From positions 1-49,464 of the forward strand of contig JAHCJE010000007.1 in the NCBI GenBank assembly GCA_026128865.1: a stretch of DNA of 49,464 nt, in the 5' to 3' direction. The translations under genes were made by a program, and so were the position numbers. Shown here in pieces: positions 1-7,255 of the stretch; position 1 is the first letter of the stretch, and the number at the start of each line of letters is the position of its first letter. Below the pieces are notes generated by a model, which worked only from the letters and a program-made list of their open reading frames with translations, did no database searches and was not told the DNA's origin. The stretch is from Phycisphaeraceae bacterium (lineage in GTDB: Bacteria > Planctomycetota > Phycisphaerae > Phycisphaerales > UBA1924).

Positions 1-747
1 CTGGAGCGTGAGGGGGGGGTCGAGGTGGTGCAGACGGCGCCGACGGTGAGTTACAAGGTGCTGGTGCGGGGCAAGGGGGGGGTGGTCGAGGAGGTCGAGG
101 TGCACAACCCGGCCGACCTGCCGGACATGGGGCTGGTGGAAGAGATCCGCGAGCCGATCTGCCGGGTGGAGATCATGATCCCGAACCAGTACGTGGGCGA
201 GATCATGAAACTGTGCCTGGACCGGCGGGGCGTGTACAAGAGCCAGATGGTGGTCTCGGAGACGCGGCAGATGCTGACGTTCGAGGTGCCGCTGGCGGAA
301 CTCATCTACGACTTCTACGACAAACTCAAGGGGCTGACGAGCGGCTACGGGACGATGGACTACGAGGTGGTGTGCTACCGCGCGGACCGGCTGGTGAAGG
401 TGGACGTGCTGATCAACGGCGACCCGGTCGAGGCGCTGACGTTCATCTGCCACCGGGAGCGTGCGGAGCAGCGCGGGCGGCAGTTGCTGGTGAAGTTGCG
501 CAAGCAGATCGACCGGCACCAGTTCGAGATCCCGCTGCAGGCCGCGATCGGCGGGAAGGTGGTGGCCCGCGAGACCATCAAGGCGTTCCGCAAGGACGTG
601 ACGGCGAAGTGCTACGGCGGCGACGTGACACGGAAACGGAAACTGCTGGAGAAGCAGAAGAAGGGCAAGGAACGGATGAAGTCGATCGGGAGCGTGAACA
701 TCCCGCAGGAAGCGTTCATGGCGGTGCTGGATACGGGGGAGGAGTGA
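1..747 (+). CDS. lepA: Elongation factor 4 (LepA), C-terminal part
   Basis: The open frame enters from the left edge and 248 residues are visible, so the GTPase and domain II are outside the window. The visible part carries the EF-G-like domain V and the LepA-specific C-terminal domain. Diagnostic stretches are EPICRVEIMIPNQYVGEIM, LTSGYGTMDYE and the basic tail YGGDVTRKRKLLEKQKKGK, which match the conserved LepA end. LepA is a ribosome-associated translational GTPase implicated in initiation and back-translocation under stress. The following gene starts 3 bases after this stop, so the two may be co-transcribed. Identification is secure; only the start is missing. Confidence 0.96.
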   Translation: MEREGGVEVVQTAPTVSYKVLVRGKGGVVEEVEVHNPADLPDMGLVEEIREPICRVEIMIPNQYVGEIMKLCLDRRGVYKSQMVVSETRQMLTFEVPLAELIYDFYDKLKGLTSGYGTMDYEVVCYRADRLVKVDVLINGDPVEALTFICHRERAEQRGRQLLVKLRKQIDRHQFEIPLQAAIGGKVVARETIKAFRKDVTAKCYGGDVTRKRKLLEKQKKGKERMKSIGSVNIPQEAFMAVLDTGEE

Positions 748-750
748 GGC

Positions 751-1341
751 GTGACGGACACGCCGCCCAGCGTCGTGATCCTGGCGGGGCCGAACGGGGC
801 CGGGAAGACGACCGCCGCGCCGTTCGTGCTGCGGGATGCTCTTGGGGTCGACGAGTTCGTGAACGCGGACGACATCGCCCGCGGGCTGTCGGGGTTCGCT
901 CCGGAGCGCAGTGCTGTCGCGGCGGGGCGGATCATGCTCGCCCGGATGGGCGAACTGGCGGGCGTTCGGGCGACATTCGCGTTCGAGACAACGCTGGCGA
1001 CGCGGTCGTACGCGCCGTGGCTCGCACGTTTGCGTCGGGCCGGATACCGCGTGACGCTGCTCTTCCTCTTCCTGCCGTCACCGGAACTGGCCATCGAACG
1101 CGTCCGCGGCCGCGTCGCCGAGGGCGGCCACGATGTGCCGGAGGCGGTCGTGCGGCGGCGGTACGAGCGGGGGTTGCGGAACCTGTGGAACCTCTACCTG
1201 CCCTTGGCGGATGACTGGAGCGTCTACGATAATGCCGGTTCCCGGCCCGACCTGATCGCCGTCGGCCGCGGGACGGCTGTTGAGCGAGTCGTACTTCAGG
1301 CACAGTGGAGGAGGTTCCGAGAGGATTACGCCGATGACTAA
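751..1341 (+). CDS. Zeta-toxin-like P-loop kinase
   Basis: This 196-residue protein uses a GTG start directly behind the lepA stop. It has a Walker A loop GPNGAGKTT (residues 13-21), a NADDIARGL segment with acidic residues near 40, and FAFETTLATRSY near residue 78. This layout matches zeta-toxin/UDP-N-acetylglucosamine-kinase-like P-loop proteins, which in characterised members phosphorylate the 3' OH of UDP-GlcNAc and block wall synthesis. Many stand-alone relatives are uncharacterised kinases, so toxicity is an inference. No epsilon-type antitoxin lies upstream. A 54-residue ORF overlaps the 3' end and is the only candidate partner. Confidence 0.85.
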   Translation: MTDTPPSVVILAGPNGAGKTTAAPFVLRDALGVDEFVNADDIARGLSGFAPERSAVAAGRIMLARMGELAGVRATFAFETTLATRSYAPWLARLRRAGYRVTLLFLFLPSPELAIERVRGRVAEGGHDVPEAVVRRRYERGLRNLWNLYLPLADDWSVYDNAGSRPDLIAVGRGTAVERVVLQAQWRRFREDYADD

Positions 1342-1498
1342 GCCTGCTCCGAACTCTGCTCCCGATCAACCCCGCCGTCCGATTGGCGAGATCATCCGCG
1401 ACCGCGATGTCATGCGGGAGGCTCTGCGGCGCGCGGCTGAGGTTGCGGAGCGGCGCCGGGCATTGCGGCAGGAGCCGGTGAAGAATCCGGTGCGGTAG
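1334..1498 (+). CDS. Small protein overlapping the zeta-like kinase gene
   Basis: A 54-residue ORF starts at an ATG 8 bases before the end of the upstream kinase frame, in another frame, which suggests translational coupling. The product is charged and helical: a Pro-rich N-terminus, then IGEIIRDRDVMREALRRAAE and an Arg-rich segment. No known domain is recognised. By position and size it could be a cognate antitoxin or a small partner of the kinase. Nothing in the sequence proves this, and the ORF is short enough for chance to remain possible. Confidence 0.5.
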   Translation: MTKPAPNSAPDQPRRPIGEIIRDRDVMREALRRAAEVAERRRALRQEPVKNPVR

Positions 1499-1534
1499 GG
1501 AGACGGTCGGCGACTCACCGCGAGGACACGGCCC

Positions 1535-1849
1535 ATGAGCGACCTTCACCTCACGGCAAGTCTGGCGGTTGATCGGGACGCCCTGGCCGACCTGTGCCGG
1601 CGGCACGGGATCAGCGCGATCCGGGTGTTCGGCTCCGCGCTCGGGCCGCACTTCGGCCTGGACAGCGACGTGGACATCCTCGTGGAGTTTCACTCCGGCG
1701 CGGACCCGGACCTCTTCGGCCTGGGGGAGATCCAGCAGGATCTGTCGGACCTGCTCGGCCGCGAGGTGGACCTGAAGACGCGCGAGATGTTCTCGCCCGC
1801 GAATCTGCAACGCGTTCTGAAGGCGTCGAGGCTGGGTTATGCCGCGTAG
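1535..1849 (+). CDS. MNT-type nucleotidyltransferase
   Basis: This 104-residue protein has the minimal nucleotidyltransferase signature: Gly33-Ser34, then DSDVD with metal ligands Asp45 and Asp47, and a third acid near Asp79 in GREVDLKT. The family (MntA/MNT, Pol-beta superfamily) usually pairs with a HEPN toxin (HepT) and neutralises it by AMPylation. No HEPN gene is adjacent on either side, so this is an orphan or works on a remote partner. The start is the ATG at 1535; no strong Shine-Dalgarno sequence is visible. It lies between the zeta-like kinase pair and a membrane protein in a run that looks accessory. Confidence 0.88.
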   Translation: MSDLHLTASLAVDRDALADLCRRHGISAIRVFGSALGPHFGLDSDVDILVEFHSGADPDLFGLGEIQQDLSDLLGREVDLKTREMFSPANLQRVLKASRLGYAA

Positions 1850-1888
1850 ACAGCGATCCAGCGGTATGGCCGAGTAGACTGGGATCAC

Positions 1889-2578
1889 ATGCAACCGCTG
1901 ATTGTGGAACTCATAAGGTTAGTGCGTGAGCACGTTGGCACGGCGTCGATGCTCCTCGCCCTAATGGTAGCCGCCTTTTCTTTCTTGTTCGTGCATCCGA
2001 CGCTAGCCATGCCCGCCGCGGTTGCGATGAGTATTGGAGTTGGCTGCGCCATAGCGTTGTGCTGCCTCTTGCTAGGTCGAGGGGTGGCGTGGTGGCGACG
2101 CAGGCGCGAACGACGGGAGCTGGGTGAACACCTACGCAATCAAGAGGAGCATGCTGCGCGAGAACTCGAGCAGGTGCAGCACCTCATTGAAGACTTGGAT
2201 GTGTTTGAATTTGTCACATTCTTGAGTTACGCGCTCGATGAATCGGCACTCAGAATATCCTCCGTGCCACTCCACGCCGCCGAGCGAAAGGACCTTGTTC
2301 GGAAGAAACGAATCTACAACACCCTGGGACGCCCAGCACCGGAGTACCAGTGGGTGCCGACTCAGAGGGCTGAGGGATTCCTTCGCTCACCGCTGGGACA
2401 AGGGCTCATTGCAGCCGCCAGAGAGTTCTGTCAACAGTATCGCGAGAGGCGTCGCATGCCCGAGGACGCAATGCGTTTCGGAGGTACTAGAGATCTGCAT
2501 TATTCAGACGAGCCCGTGGTGGCCGGCGATTTGTTCTCGCGTGCTGGGGAGATTCTGCGCGAGCGAGGATTCACCTGA
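1889..2578 (+). CDS. Two-TM membrane protein with soluble C-terminal domain
   Basis: The protein has 229 residues. Two hydrophobic helices lie at about residues 18-38 and 41-63, followed by a basic stop-transfer (WWRRRRERRE), an acidic coiled-coil-like stretch to about 95 and a soluble C-terminal domain. The architecture resembles superinfection-exclusion SieB-like proteins, but the similarity seen is architectural only. Base composition is less GC-rich than neighbours and codon use looks different, which fits recent acquisition. A -10-like TAGACT at 1875-1880 ends nine bases before the ATG, so a leaderless or near-leaderless message is possible. Function unknown. Confidence 0.7.
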   Translation: MQPLIVELIRLVREHVGTASMLLALMVAAFSFLFVHPTLAMPAAVAMSIGVGCAIALCCLLLGRGVAWWRRRRERRELGEHLRNQEEHAARELEQVQHLIEDLDVFEFVTFLSYALDESALRISSVPLHAAERKDLVRKKRIYNTLGRPAPEYQWVPTQRAEGFLRSPLGQGLIAAAREFCQQYRERRRMPEDAMRFGGTRDLHYSDEPVVAGDLFSRAGEILRERGFT

Positions 2579-2775
2579 GGCTAACGCTCCGGCGATCTGC
2601 ATTCTTCAACTGCCATCCAGCCTCCCAAGGCGGACCTGCTAGAGTTGGGCTATGGCGTGGACGGGCTGGAAGCGAAACGCCGCGAATTCGAATGCCGCAA
2701 GGGCGACACTCCAGCGACAGCGGCGAAGGGGAATGCCCGCGCGACTACACCTAACTTGTCTCCAATGCCGGCGAC

Positions 2776-2806
2776 ACGCTCCCTCACGGTCGCGGCTCGT
2801 TGGGCG
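2776..2806 (-). repeat. 31-bp 3'-end element, copy 1
   Basis: This matches the copy at 6410-6440 at 29 of 31 positions (seen by direct comparison). Read on the minus strand it contains AACGAGCCGCGACCGTGAGG. It lies 6 bases beyond the stop of the minus-strand lipoprotein gene. Translated in the matching frame it gives Asn-Glu-Pro-Arg-Pro. Confidence 0.8.
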
Positions 2807-2812
2807 TTGGGG

Positions 2813-3349
2813 TCACGTCCCGCTCTTTCTCCGCAGCGCGAACGCGGTCGGCTCGGTGAGTTTGCCGTTGCGGTCGTAGGACCGCCAGTCCTGGCGGATG
2901 GTGCCGTCGCGCCGCAGCGTGAGGGTCATGTTGCCCATGTAGTGGTCGTGCTCGGGGCGGAGGTTGGAGACGGAGTCGAAGTCGAACTCGTAGACCGTGC
3001 CCTCGGCGGTCTCGCGGACTTCGCGGGCGATCATGCGGGGCTGGTTGCCGGCTGCGCAGTAGTGGGTGAGGACGAGGTCTCCGCCGTCCATGTGGTAGAG
3101 GTTGGTCATCTCGTGGGGGGAGCCGGGGAACATGATCTCGCGGACGACGGAGCCTGCGGATGAGACGGCGAAGACGGCGGTGTAGGGCATGCCGGCGTCG
3201 GCGGCCGGCTCCCACTCGCCCTCGAGGGCGGCGATGCGGGCGAACATCTCGGTGTCGCGGTCGGCGGATGCGGGCGTGCGCTTCGGCGTGGATGAGCAGG
3301 CGGCGAGCGCGAGCGCGGCGAGCAGGGCGGGGATCAGGGCGCGGGTCAT
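2813..3349 (-). CDS. Secreted lipoprotein, lipocalin/DUF1579-like
   Basis: The product has 178 residues with a lipoprotein signal: LLAALALAACSS with the acylated cysteine at residue 18. The mature part starts with a segment reading IAALEGEWEP and continues with many beta-strand-like stretches (YTAVFAVSSAGSVVREIMF, MTLTLRRDGTIRQDW). That pattern is typical of small beta-barrel DUF1579/lipocalin-like proteins, whose ligand is usually unknown. The ATG at 3349 was chosen because it places the signal peptide at the N-terminus. Longer in-frame extensions upstream are low-complexity shadow sequence. The protein is likely anchored in the outer or inner membrane. Confidence 0.8.
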   Translation of the reverse strand: MTRALIPALLAALALAACSSTPKRTPASADRDTEMFARIAALEGEWEPAADAGMPYTAVFAVSSAGSVVREIMFPGSPHEMTNLYHMDGGDLVLTHYCAAGNQPRMIAREVRETAEGTVYEFDFDSVSNLRPEHDHYMGNMTLTLRRDGTIRQDWRSYDRNGKLTEPTAFALRRKSGT

Positions 3350-3630
3350 GCGGAGGCCTCCGGAAGGTTGTGCAGGAGAGTGTAGAGGAGGATTGGGTCG
3401 CCGCGATGCGGCTTTGGGGGTCGGGGACGGGTATCCAGGGGCGTTGCCCCTGGCTCTGGTTGGGGTGGCCCTTCGGGCCTGAGAGAGAGGGGATGAGAAG
3501 GAGGATGAGAAGGAGAGTGAGGAGCGGGAGCGGTTGTCTTCGGTTTGCGGGCGCGCCGGAAGGCCCTCGGCGGGCCTTCGGCGGTGGACGGAGCGGAGCG
3601 AGAGCGAGGATGCGTGTGAGCCGCGATGGC

Positions 3631-4248
3631 TCAGGCTCTGCGGCGGCGTGCGGCGATCAGGCCGGCGAGGGAGAGGAGCGCGACGGTGCCGGGCGCTGGG
3701 ATGGCGCGGGTGAAGACGCGGATCTGCTCGATGTCGGCGATGGGGCTGACGGTGGAGAGTTGGAAGGTGAGGACGTTGCCGTTGATGTCGACGAAGTCCG
3801 CGCCGGTCCAGTTGTTGAATCCGCGGAAGGGCATGGTCGTCGGGTAGATGGTGCCGGTGGTGGCGATGGCGTCGGAGAGGTCGAGGTTGAGGTCGGAGTA
3901 CTGGACGGCGACGATGGGGTCCTGGAAGGTGACGGTGCCGAAGATGACGATGCCGGGCGGACCGTCGAAGTGGACCATGTGGGAGTCGAAGGTGCCGGTG
4001 AGGAACCCGGGGACGGCGGCGTTGCTGTTGCTGGGGTTGGTGCTGAGGTCCACGGGCATGAGTGCGAGGGTGATGCCCTGCTGCTCGTCCCACGCCCAGG
4101 CGTTGGTGGCGTTGAGCGGCCCCATGACCGCGCTGGGCGGGGCGGTGATCTGGGTACAGAGGCCTGAGGTGGCGACGATGGAGGCGTTGGCCGAGGTGGC
4201 GGCCGCGGCGAGTGCGAGACAGAGAGACAGCGTGCGCGAACGGTTCAT
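3631..4248 (-). CDS. PEP-CTERM-type secreted protein
   Basis: This 205-residue protein has a signal peptide (about residues 1-22, ending SANASI) and a C-terminal sorting tail: Pro-Ala-Pro-Gly-Thr, the hydrophobic stretch VALLSLAGLIAA and RRRRA. The tail is the phycisphaeral variant of PEP-CTERM, recognised by exosortase-like processing in families where this is known. The middle region is beta-rich and resembles extracellular PEP-CTERM proteins of unknown role. No exosortase gene lies in this window. A second protein with nearly the same tail is at 32338-32940. Confidence 0.9.
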   Translation of the reverse strand: MNRSRTLSLCLALAAAATSANASIVATSGLCTQITAPPSAVMGPLNATNAWAWDEQQGITLALMPVDLSTNPSNSNAAVPGFLTGTFDSHMVHFDGPPGIVIFGTVTFQDPIVAVQYSDLNLDLSDAIATTGTIYPTTMPFRGFNNWTGADFVDINGNVLTFQLSTVSPIADIEQIRVFTRAIPAPGTVALLSLAGLIAARRRRA

Positions 4249-4466
4249 GGGACAGTCCTTCCTTGTGAGGAGTTCCCTCCCCCGGCGGACCGGAACACCC
4301 GGGGCTGCGTCGGGTCGGGGAGAATCGGCCGCGTTTCTCGCGGCGTGACCCTGGAGCGATGACCCTGTGCGGGCCTCACGCGATCGGGGGTTTTTTTTCG
4401 ACGGTTCGGCGGGCGGGTAGACTGCCGGGCGTCGGGGGCACGCACGCCGAACCCACGGAGGAGATC

Positions 4467-4871
4467 ATGGCTGAGAGCACGAACCAGACGACGACGATCG
4501 GGGCGGACACGAGCATCACGGGGGAGATCAGTTTCGAGTCGGCGGCGCAGGTGTACGGGCGCGTCGAGGGGAAGATCGTGGGGAAGGGGGAGTTGCGGAT
4601 CGGGAACGGGGCGACGTGCCGGGCGGCGATCGACGCGGGGCGGGTGACGGTGGACGGGACGGTTGAGGGCGATGTGGTGGGGCGGGACCGGGTGGAGTTG
4701 ACGGCGAAGGCGCGGGTGACGGGGGACGTGACCGCGCCGAAACTGGTGGTGAACGAGGGGGCGTCGTTCTACGGGCACTGCCGCGTGGGGCCTGACGCGG
4801 GCAAGGAGCAGGCGAAGAGCGTGGCGGAGGCGAAGCCTGCGTCGAAGGGAGTCGGCGCGCCGACGGCGTGA
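4467..4871 (+). CDS. Bactofilin (polymer-forming cytoskeletal protein)
   Basis: A 134-residue bactofilin. A short hydrophilic N-tail (ESTNQTTTIG) is followed by the DUF583 right-handed beta-helix at about residues 15-110, with repeating short strands such as VYGRVEGKIVGKGELRIGNG and AGRVTVDGTVEGDVVGRD. Bactofilins self-assemble into filaments that organise envelope processes. The ATG at 4467 was preferred over an upstream in-frame ATG because it follows GGAGGAG and leaves a normal bactofilin N-terminus. A -10-like TAGACT lies at 4418-4423. The next gene encodes a related protein, so the pair is probably one operon. Confidence 0.92.
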   Translation: MAESTNQTTTIGADTSITGEISFESAAQVYGRVEGKIVGKGELRIGNGATCRAAIDAGRVTVDGTVEGDVVGRDRVELTAKARVTGDVTAPKLVVNEGASFYGHCRVGPDAGKEQAKSVAEAKPASKGVGAPTA

Positions 4872-4885
4872 GGGACTCCTGATCC

Positions 4886-5347
4886 ATGCCTTCGGAGACA
4901 GCCCAGCGCAGGGTGCAGTGCTACCACTGCCGCCGACGGTTCGAGGTCGGCGTGCGGGCGGTGACGGTGTCGTGCCCCGGGTGCCACAAGCGGCTGGTGA
5001 TCGAGGACCTGGTGATCAGGAACGCGCAGGCGTACACGAAGTTGCAGACGTGCGGGCGTGTGGTGGTGCAGCGGCGCGGGCATGTGATGGCGTCGCTGGT
5101 GGAGGCGCACGCGGGGATCGAGGTTCTGGGGGTGCTGGAGGCGAACGCGATCACGGGGGGGGGCGTGCGGATCGGGCCGAAGGCGACGTGGAAGGGGGAC
5201 CTGGCGGCGCGGACGCTGCGTGTGGAGGCTGGGGCGCGGATCGTCGGCGGGCGGTTCGCGGTGCCGGAGGATCCGCTGGGTTTGGCGGTGGAAGAGCCTC
5301 ACGCTGGGGCGCGGGGGCGCGGAGAGGGAGATGCGAGTGAGGGGTGA
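4886..5347 (+). CDS. Zinc-ribbon bactofilin-like protein
   Basis: The 153-residue product begins with a zinc ribbon (Cys12-x2-Cys15 and Cys30-x2-Cys33). A bactofilin-like beta-helical segment follows at about residues 45-130, with AGIEVLGVLEANAITGGG and GPKATWKGDLAARTL. It starts 14 bases after the first bactofilin. The fusion suggests a partner that co-polymerises with or caps the first bactofilin while binding metal or nucleic acid; this role is inferred. The last 18 residues (Gly/Arg/Glu-rich) come from a low-complexity GC-rich tract and may not be structured. Confidence 0.85.
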   Translation: MPSETAQRRVQCYHCRRRFEVGVRAVTVSCPGCHKRLVIEDLVIRNAQAYTKLQTCGRVVVQRRGHVMASLVEAHAGIEVLGVLEANAITGGGVRIGPKATWKGDLAARTLRVEAGARIVGGRFAVPEDPLGLAVEEPHAGARGRGEGDASEG

Positions 5348-5355
5348 TGGCGCGC

Positions 5356-5817
5356 CTACAGGGGGCGGACGGTGCGCATGTCGTGCTTGGCTTCGAGGAC
5401 GGCGCGAAGGTTGCAGACGTGCCAGGCCCAGAACTGGGCTTCGAGGGCCATGCCGACGAGCGAGTCCTCGTCCGCGGCGAAGGGGCCTTGGCGGAATGTG
5501 AGGATGGAGCCGCGCTCGACGTCGGGTTCCACCCGCCAATAGATCGGCGCGTGCTGGTCGCGGTGGGCGGCGTACCAGTCCCAGGTGATGCGGCCGCCGG
5601 GGTCGTAGTCGAGGATGGCGATGGTGGTGCGGCGCCTGGCCTTCTCGTCCCAGCCGAGGGTGATGAGGCCGCCCTGGCGCAGGTCCACCTCCGCCGAGAC
5701 GGGGAACCACATGGAGAGGCCCGAGCCGGTGGTGAGGCATGCGAAGGTGAGTTCGTGATGCACGGCGATGCGCTGCTCGTGCTCGATCCAGTAGCCGTCG
5801 TCCTCGCGCCGGATCAT
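5356..5817 (-). CDS. START-like/SRPBCC-domain protein
   Basis: A 153-residue soluble protein with the helix-grip pattern of SRPBCC (START-like/AHSA1) proteins: an N-terminal strand and helix, FPVSAEVDLRQGGLITLGWD, then ITWDWYA and a C-terminal helix with VGMALEAQFWAWHVCNLRAVLE. Members bind small hydrophobic ligands or act as co-chaperones, and no specific ligand can be read here. The ATG at 5817 begins MIRREDDGYW; the open frame upstream is a GC-rich repeat-like tract and was not used. It is convergent with the zinc-ribbon bactofilin, 8 bases apart. Confidence 0.75.
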   Translation of the reverse strand: MIRREDDGYWIEHEQRIAVHHELTFACLTTGSGLSMWFPVSAEVDLRQGGLITLGWDEKARRRTTIAILDYDPGGRITWDWYAAHRDQHAPIYWRVEPDVERGSILTFRQGPFAADEDSLVGMALEAQFWAWHVCNLRAVLEAKHDMRTVRPL

Positions 5818-5968
5818 GGTGCCTCGGCCCTCCGTTGGCAGAGCATACGCGAGCCGGCCCCCGGAGACGCTCACGCGGAGGCGCGGAGACGCGGAGGGAA
5901 AAGGGAGATAGCGCAGGGTTCCCACGCGACCCGATTGGTCGGGTTGGCACGTGGTGGCGTCGTGGCGG

Positions 5969-5974
5969 TACACT
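5969..5974 (+). promoter_or_regulatory. Candidate -10 element of a leaderless promoter
   Basis: TACACT sits 6 bases before the ATG at 5981, with TTGGCA at 5944-5949 (19-bp spacing). A start site about 7 bases downstream would coincide with the ATG. The match is by eye only. Confidence 0.3.
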
Positions 5975-5980
5975 GTGGCC

Positions 5981-6364
5981 ATGCCGCGCCGTTCCGCCAT
6001 CCCGCCCGAGCGGATCAACGCCGTGCGTGCGATCGGCACGCTGGTGGTGCGCGCCGCAGCGGCGTGGTGCCTCGTGTTCGGGGCGTATCTCGTGCTGAAG
6101 AAGGTTCTGTTCGCCGTCGGCATCGGCGATCCCGCGCACGCGTTCCGCATCTACATGGAGGACGGCGACAAGCAGTCCACGTACCGCGGTCTGGCGCTGA
6201 TCGCGGTGGGCGCGGCGCTCGCTCTGCTGTCGCGGCGCATCGGGGTGTGGGTCGTGCCGGTGCCGACGACGGGGTGCCCGCGGTGCGGGTATCCGACGCC
6301 GGACGCGGAGGGCCGGTGCCCGGAGTGCGGCTTGCCGGGGTTCGAGCGTGACGGCGTGGAGTGA
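5981..6364 (+). CDS. Small membrane protein with C-terminal zinc ribbon
   Basis: The 127-residue product has two hydrophobic segments (about residues 18-47 and 70-92) and a C-terminal zinc ribbon made of Cys99-x2-Cys102 and Cys113-x2-Cys116 (CPRCGYPTPDAEGRCPECG). The ribbon should face the cytoplasm if the N-terminus is inside. No specific function is known. The ATG at 5981 is preferred over a GTG 30 bases upstream because a -10-like element overlaps the upstream option. The unrelated protein at 38307-38867 has the same plan of two helices plus terminal ribbon. Confidence 0.75.
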   Translation: MPRRSAIPPERINAVRAIGTLVVRAAAAWCLVFGAYLVLKKVLFAVGIGDPAHAFRIYMEDGDKQSTYRGLALIAVGAALALLSRRIGVWVVPVPTTGCPRCGYPTPDAEGRCPECGLPGFERDGVE

Positions 6365-6409
6365 GGGCCGGCTCTCGCGGGGGCGCTGGGGCACGGCGAG
6401 TGGGCGCGA

Positions 6410-6440
6410 ACGCTCCCTTACGGTCGCGGCTCGTTGTGCG
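6410..6440 (-). repeat. 31-bp 3'-end element, copy 2
   Basis: This differs from 2776-2806 at two of 31 positions. It supplies the last codons and the TAA stop (6418-6420) of the overlying minus-strand gene, giving the C-terminal residues Asn-Glu-Pro-Arg-Pro. Confidence 0.8.
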
Positions 6441-7236
6441 CCCGTTTCCTCGCGGGTCGTTTCGGGGCGACGGCGACGAGGAGCGCGGCGACGAAGGCGA
6501 AGATGGCGATCGATGCCGCGGGGAGCGTCCAGCCGGCGGCGCGGATCGCGCTGTCGGCGGCCATGATGCGCGGGCCGCTGCCCTCGGGCATGACGTGCAG
6601 GGCGGCGTCGAACTGCCAGGAGTCGGGGCGGAGCGTGGGCAGGCCGTTGTGCTCCGTCGGCGCGTCGGGCGAGTAGGGCCGGCCCTGCGGGTAGGCAAAG
6701 CGCTCGTGGCGGATCGCGCCGTCGGGGAGGAGTTCGTAGACATCGAAGGTCCAGTCCTTGCGCCAGATGCGGCCCCAGGTCTCGGGGTCCGCGCCGGGGG
6801 GGGGTGTGCGCGCCACCACGGCGATGCGGTCCGCGATCTCGCCCGAGGCGAGGCCCTCGGCGAACTCGCGGTCGGTGCGGCCGCTGAGAGGGGCGAAGCG
6901 GAGGACGCGCATCCAGTCCTCGTGGCGGACGAGGCCGGGAAGGCTGGCGGCGTGCGCGCGCGGGGCGACGGTCACCCGCAGGCGCACCTGCTCGTCGCCG
7001 TAGCGGAGGAGGAGCGCGCCGAAGGGTTCGGCCTCCGTTGCGGGGTGGTCCTCGAGAGAGACGGGACGACCGGCGTACTCGAAGCGCGGATCGGCGACGG
7101 GGCGGAAGGCGTAGACGACGCGGCCGTGGCGCTCGACGAACTCGGCGAGCCGACGGGCCATCAGATAGCCGGAGGCGACCGCGCAGAGGAGGGCGAGGAG
7201 GGAGACCGCGGCGGCGATGGCGCGAACGCGGTTCAT
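6418..7236 (-). CDS. Membrane protein at the end of the act-cox operon
   Basis: The 272-residue protein has an N-terminal helix (about residues 5-25), a long extracytoplasmic domain and a C-terminal helix (about residues 234-256) followed by a basic tail. No family was recognised. It lies 19 bases downstream of coxD on the same strand and is probably the last gene of the respiratory operon, which suggests an accessory role in oxidase assembly or stability. The very C-terminus is encoded by a 31-bp dispersed element, so the ancestral stop may have been elsewhere. Confidence 0.7.
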   Translation of the reverse strand: MNRVRAIAAAVSLLALLCAVASGYLMARRLAEFVERHGRVVYAFRPVADPRFEYAGRPVSLEDHPATEAEPFGALLLRYGDEQVRLRVTVAPRAHAASLPGLVRHEDWMRVLRFAPLSGRTDREFAEGLASGEIADRIAVVARTPPPGADPETWGRIWRKDWTFDVYELLPDGAIRHERFAYPQGRPYSPDAPTEHNGLPTLRPDSWQFDAALHVMPEGSGPRIMAADSAIRAAGWTLPAASIAIFAFVAALLVAVAPKRPARKRAHNEPRP

Positions 7237-7255
7237 GCGCGAGGATAGGGGCGCA

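Noticed and set aside
2645..2812. Reading frame LGYGVDGLEAKRREFECRKG as a gene remnant
   Set aside because: It has no start context and no recognised domain, and it runs into a repeat and antisense to the lipoprotein gene.
4391..4398. T-run as a rho-independent terminator
   Set aside because: Eight T residues follow a GC-rich stretch, but no stem-loop precedes them.
5875..5910. CGCGGAGG-rich stretch upstream of the SRPBCC gene as part of a repeat family
   Set aside because: It resembles the GxxExxY flanks, but the units are too short and degenerate to call with confidence.
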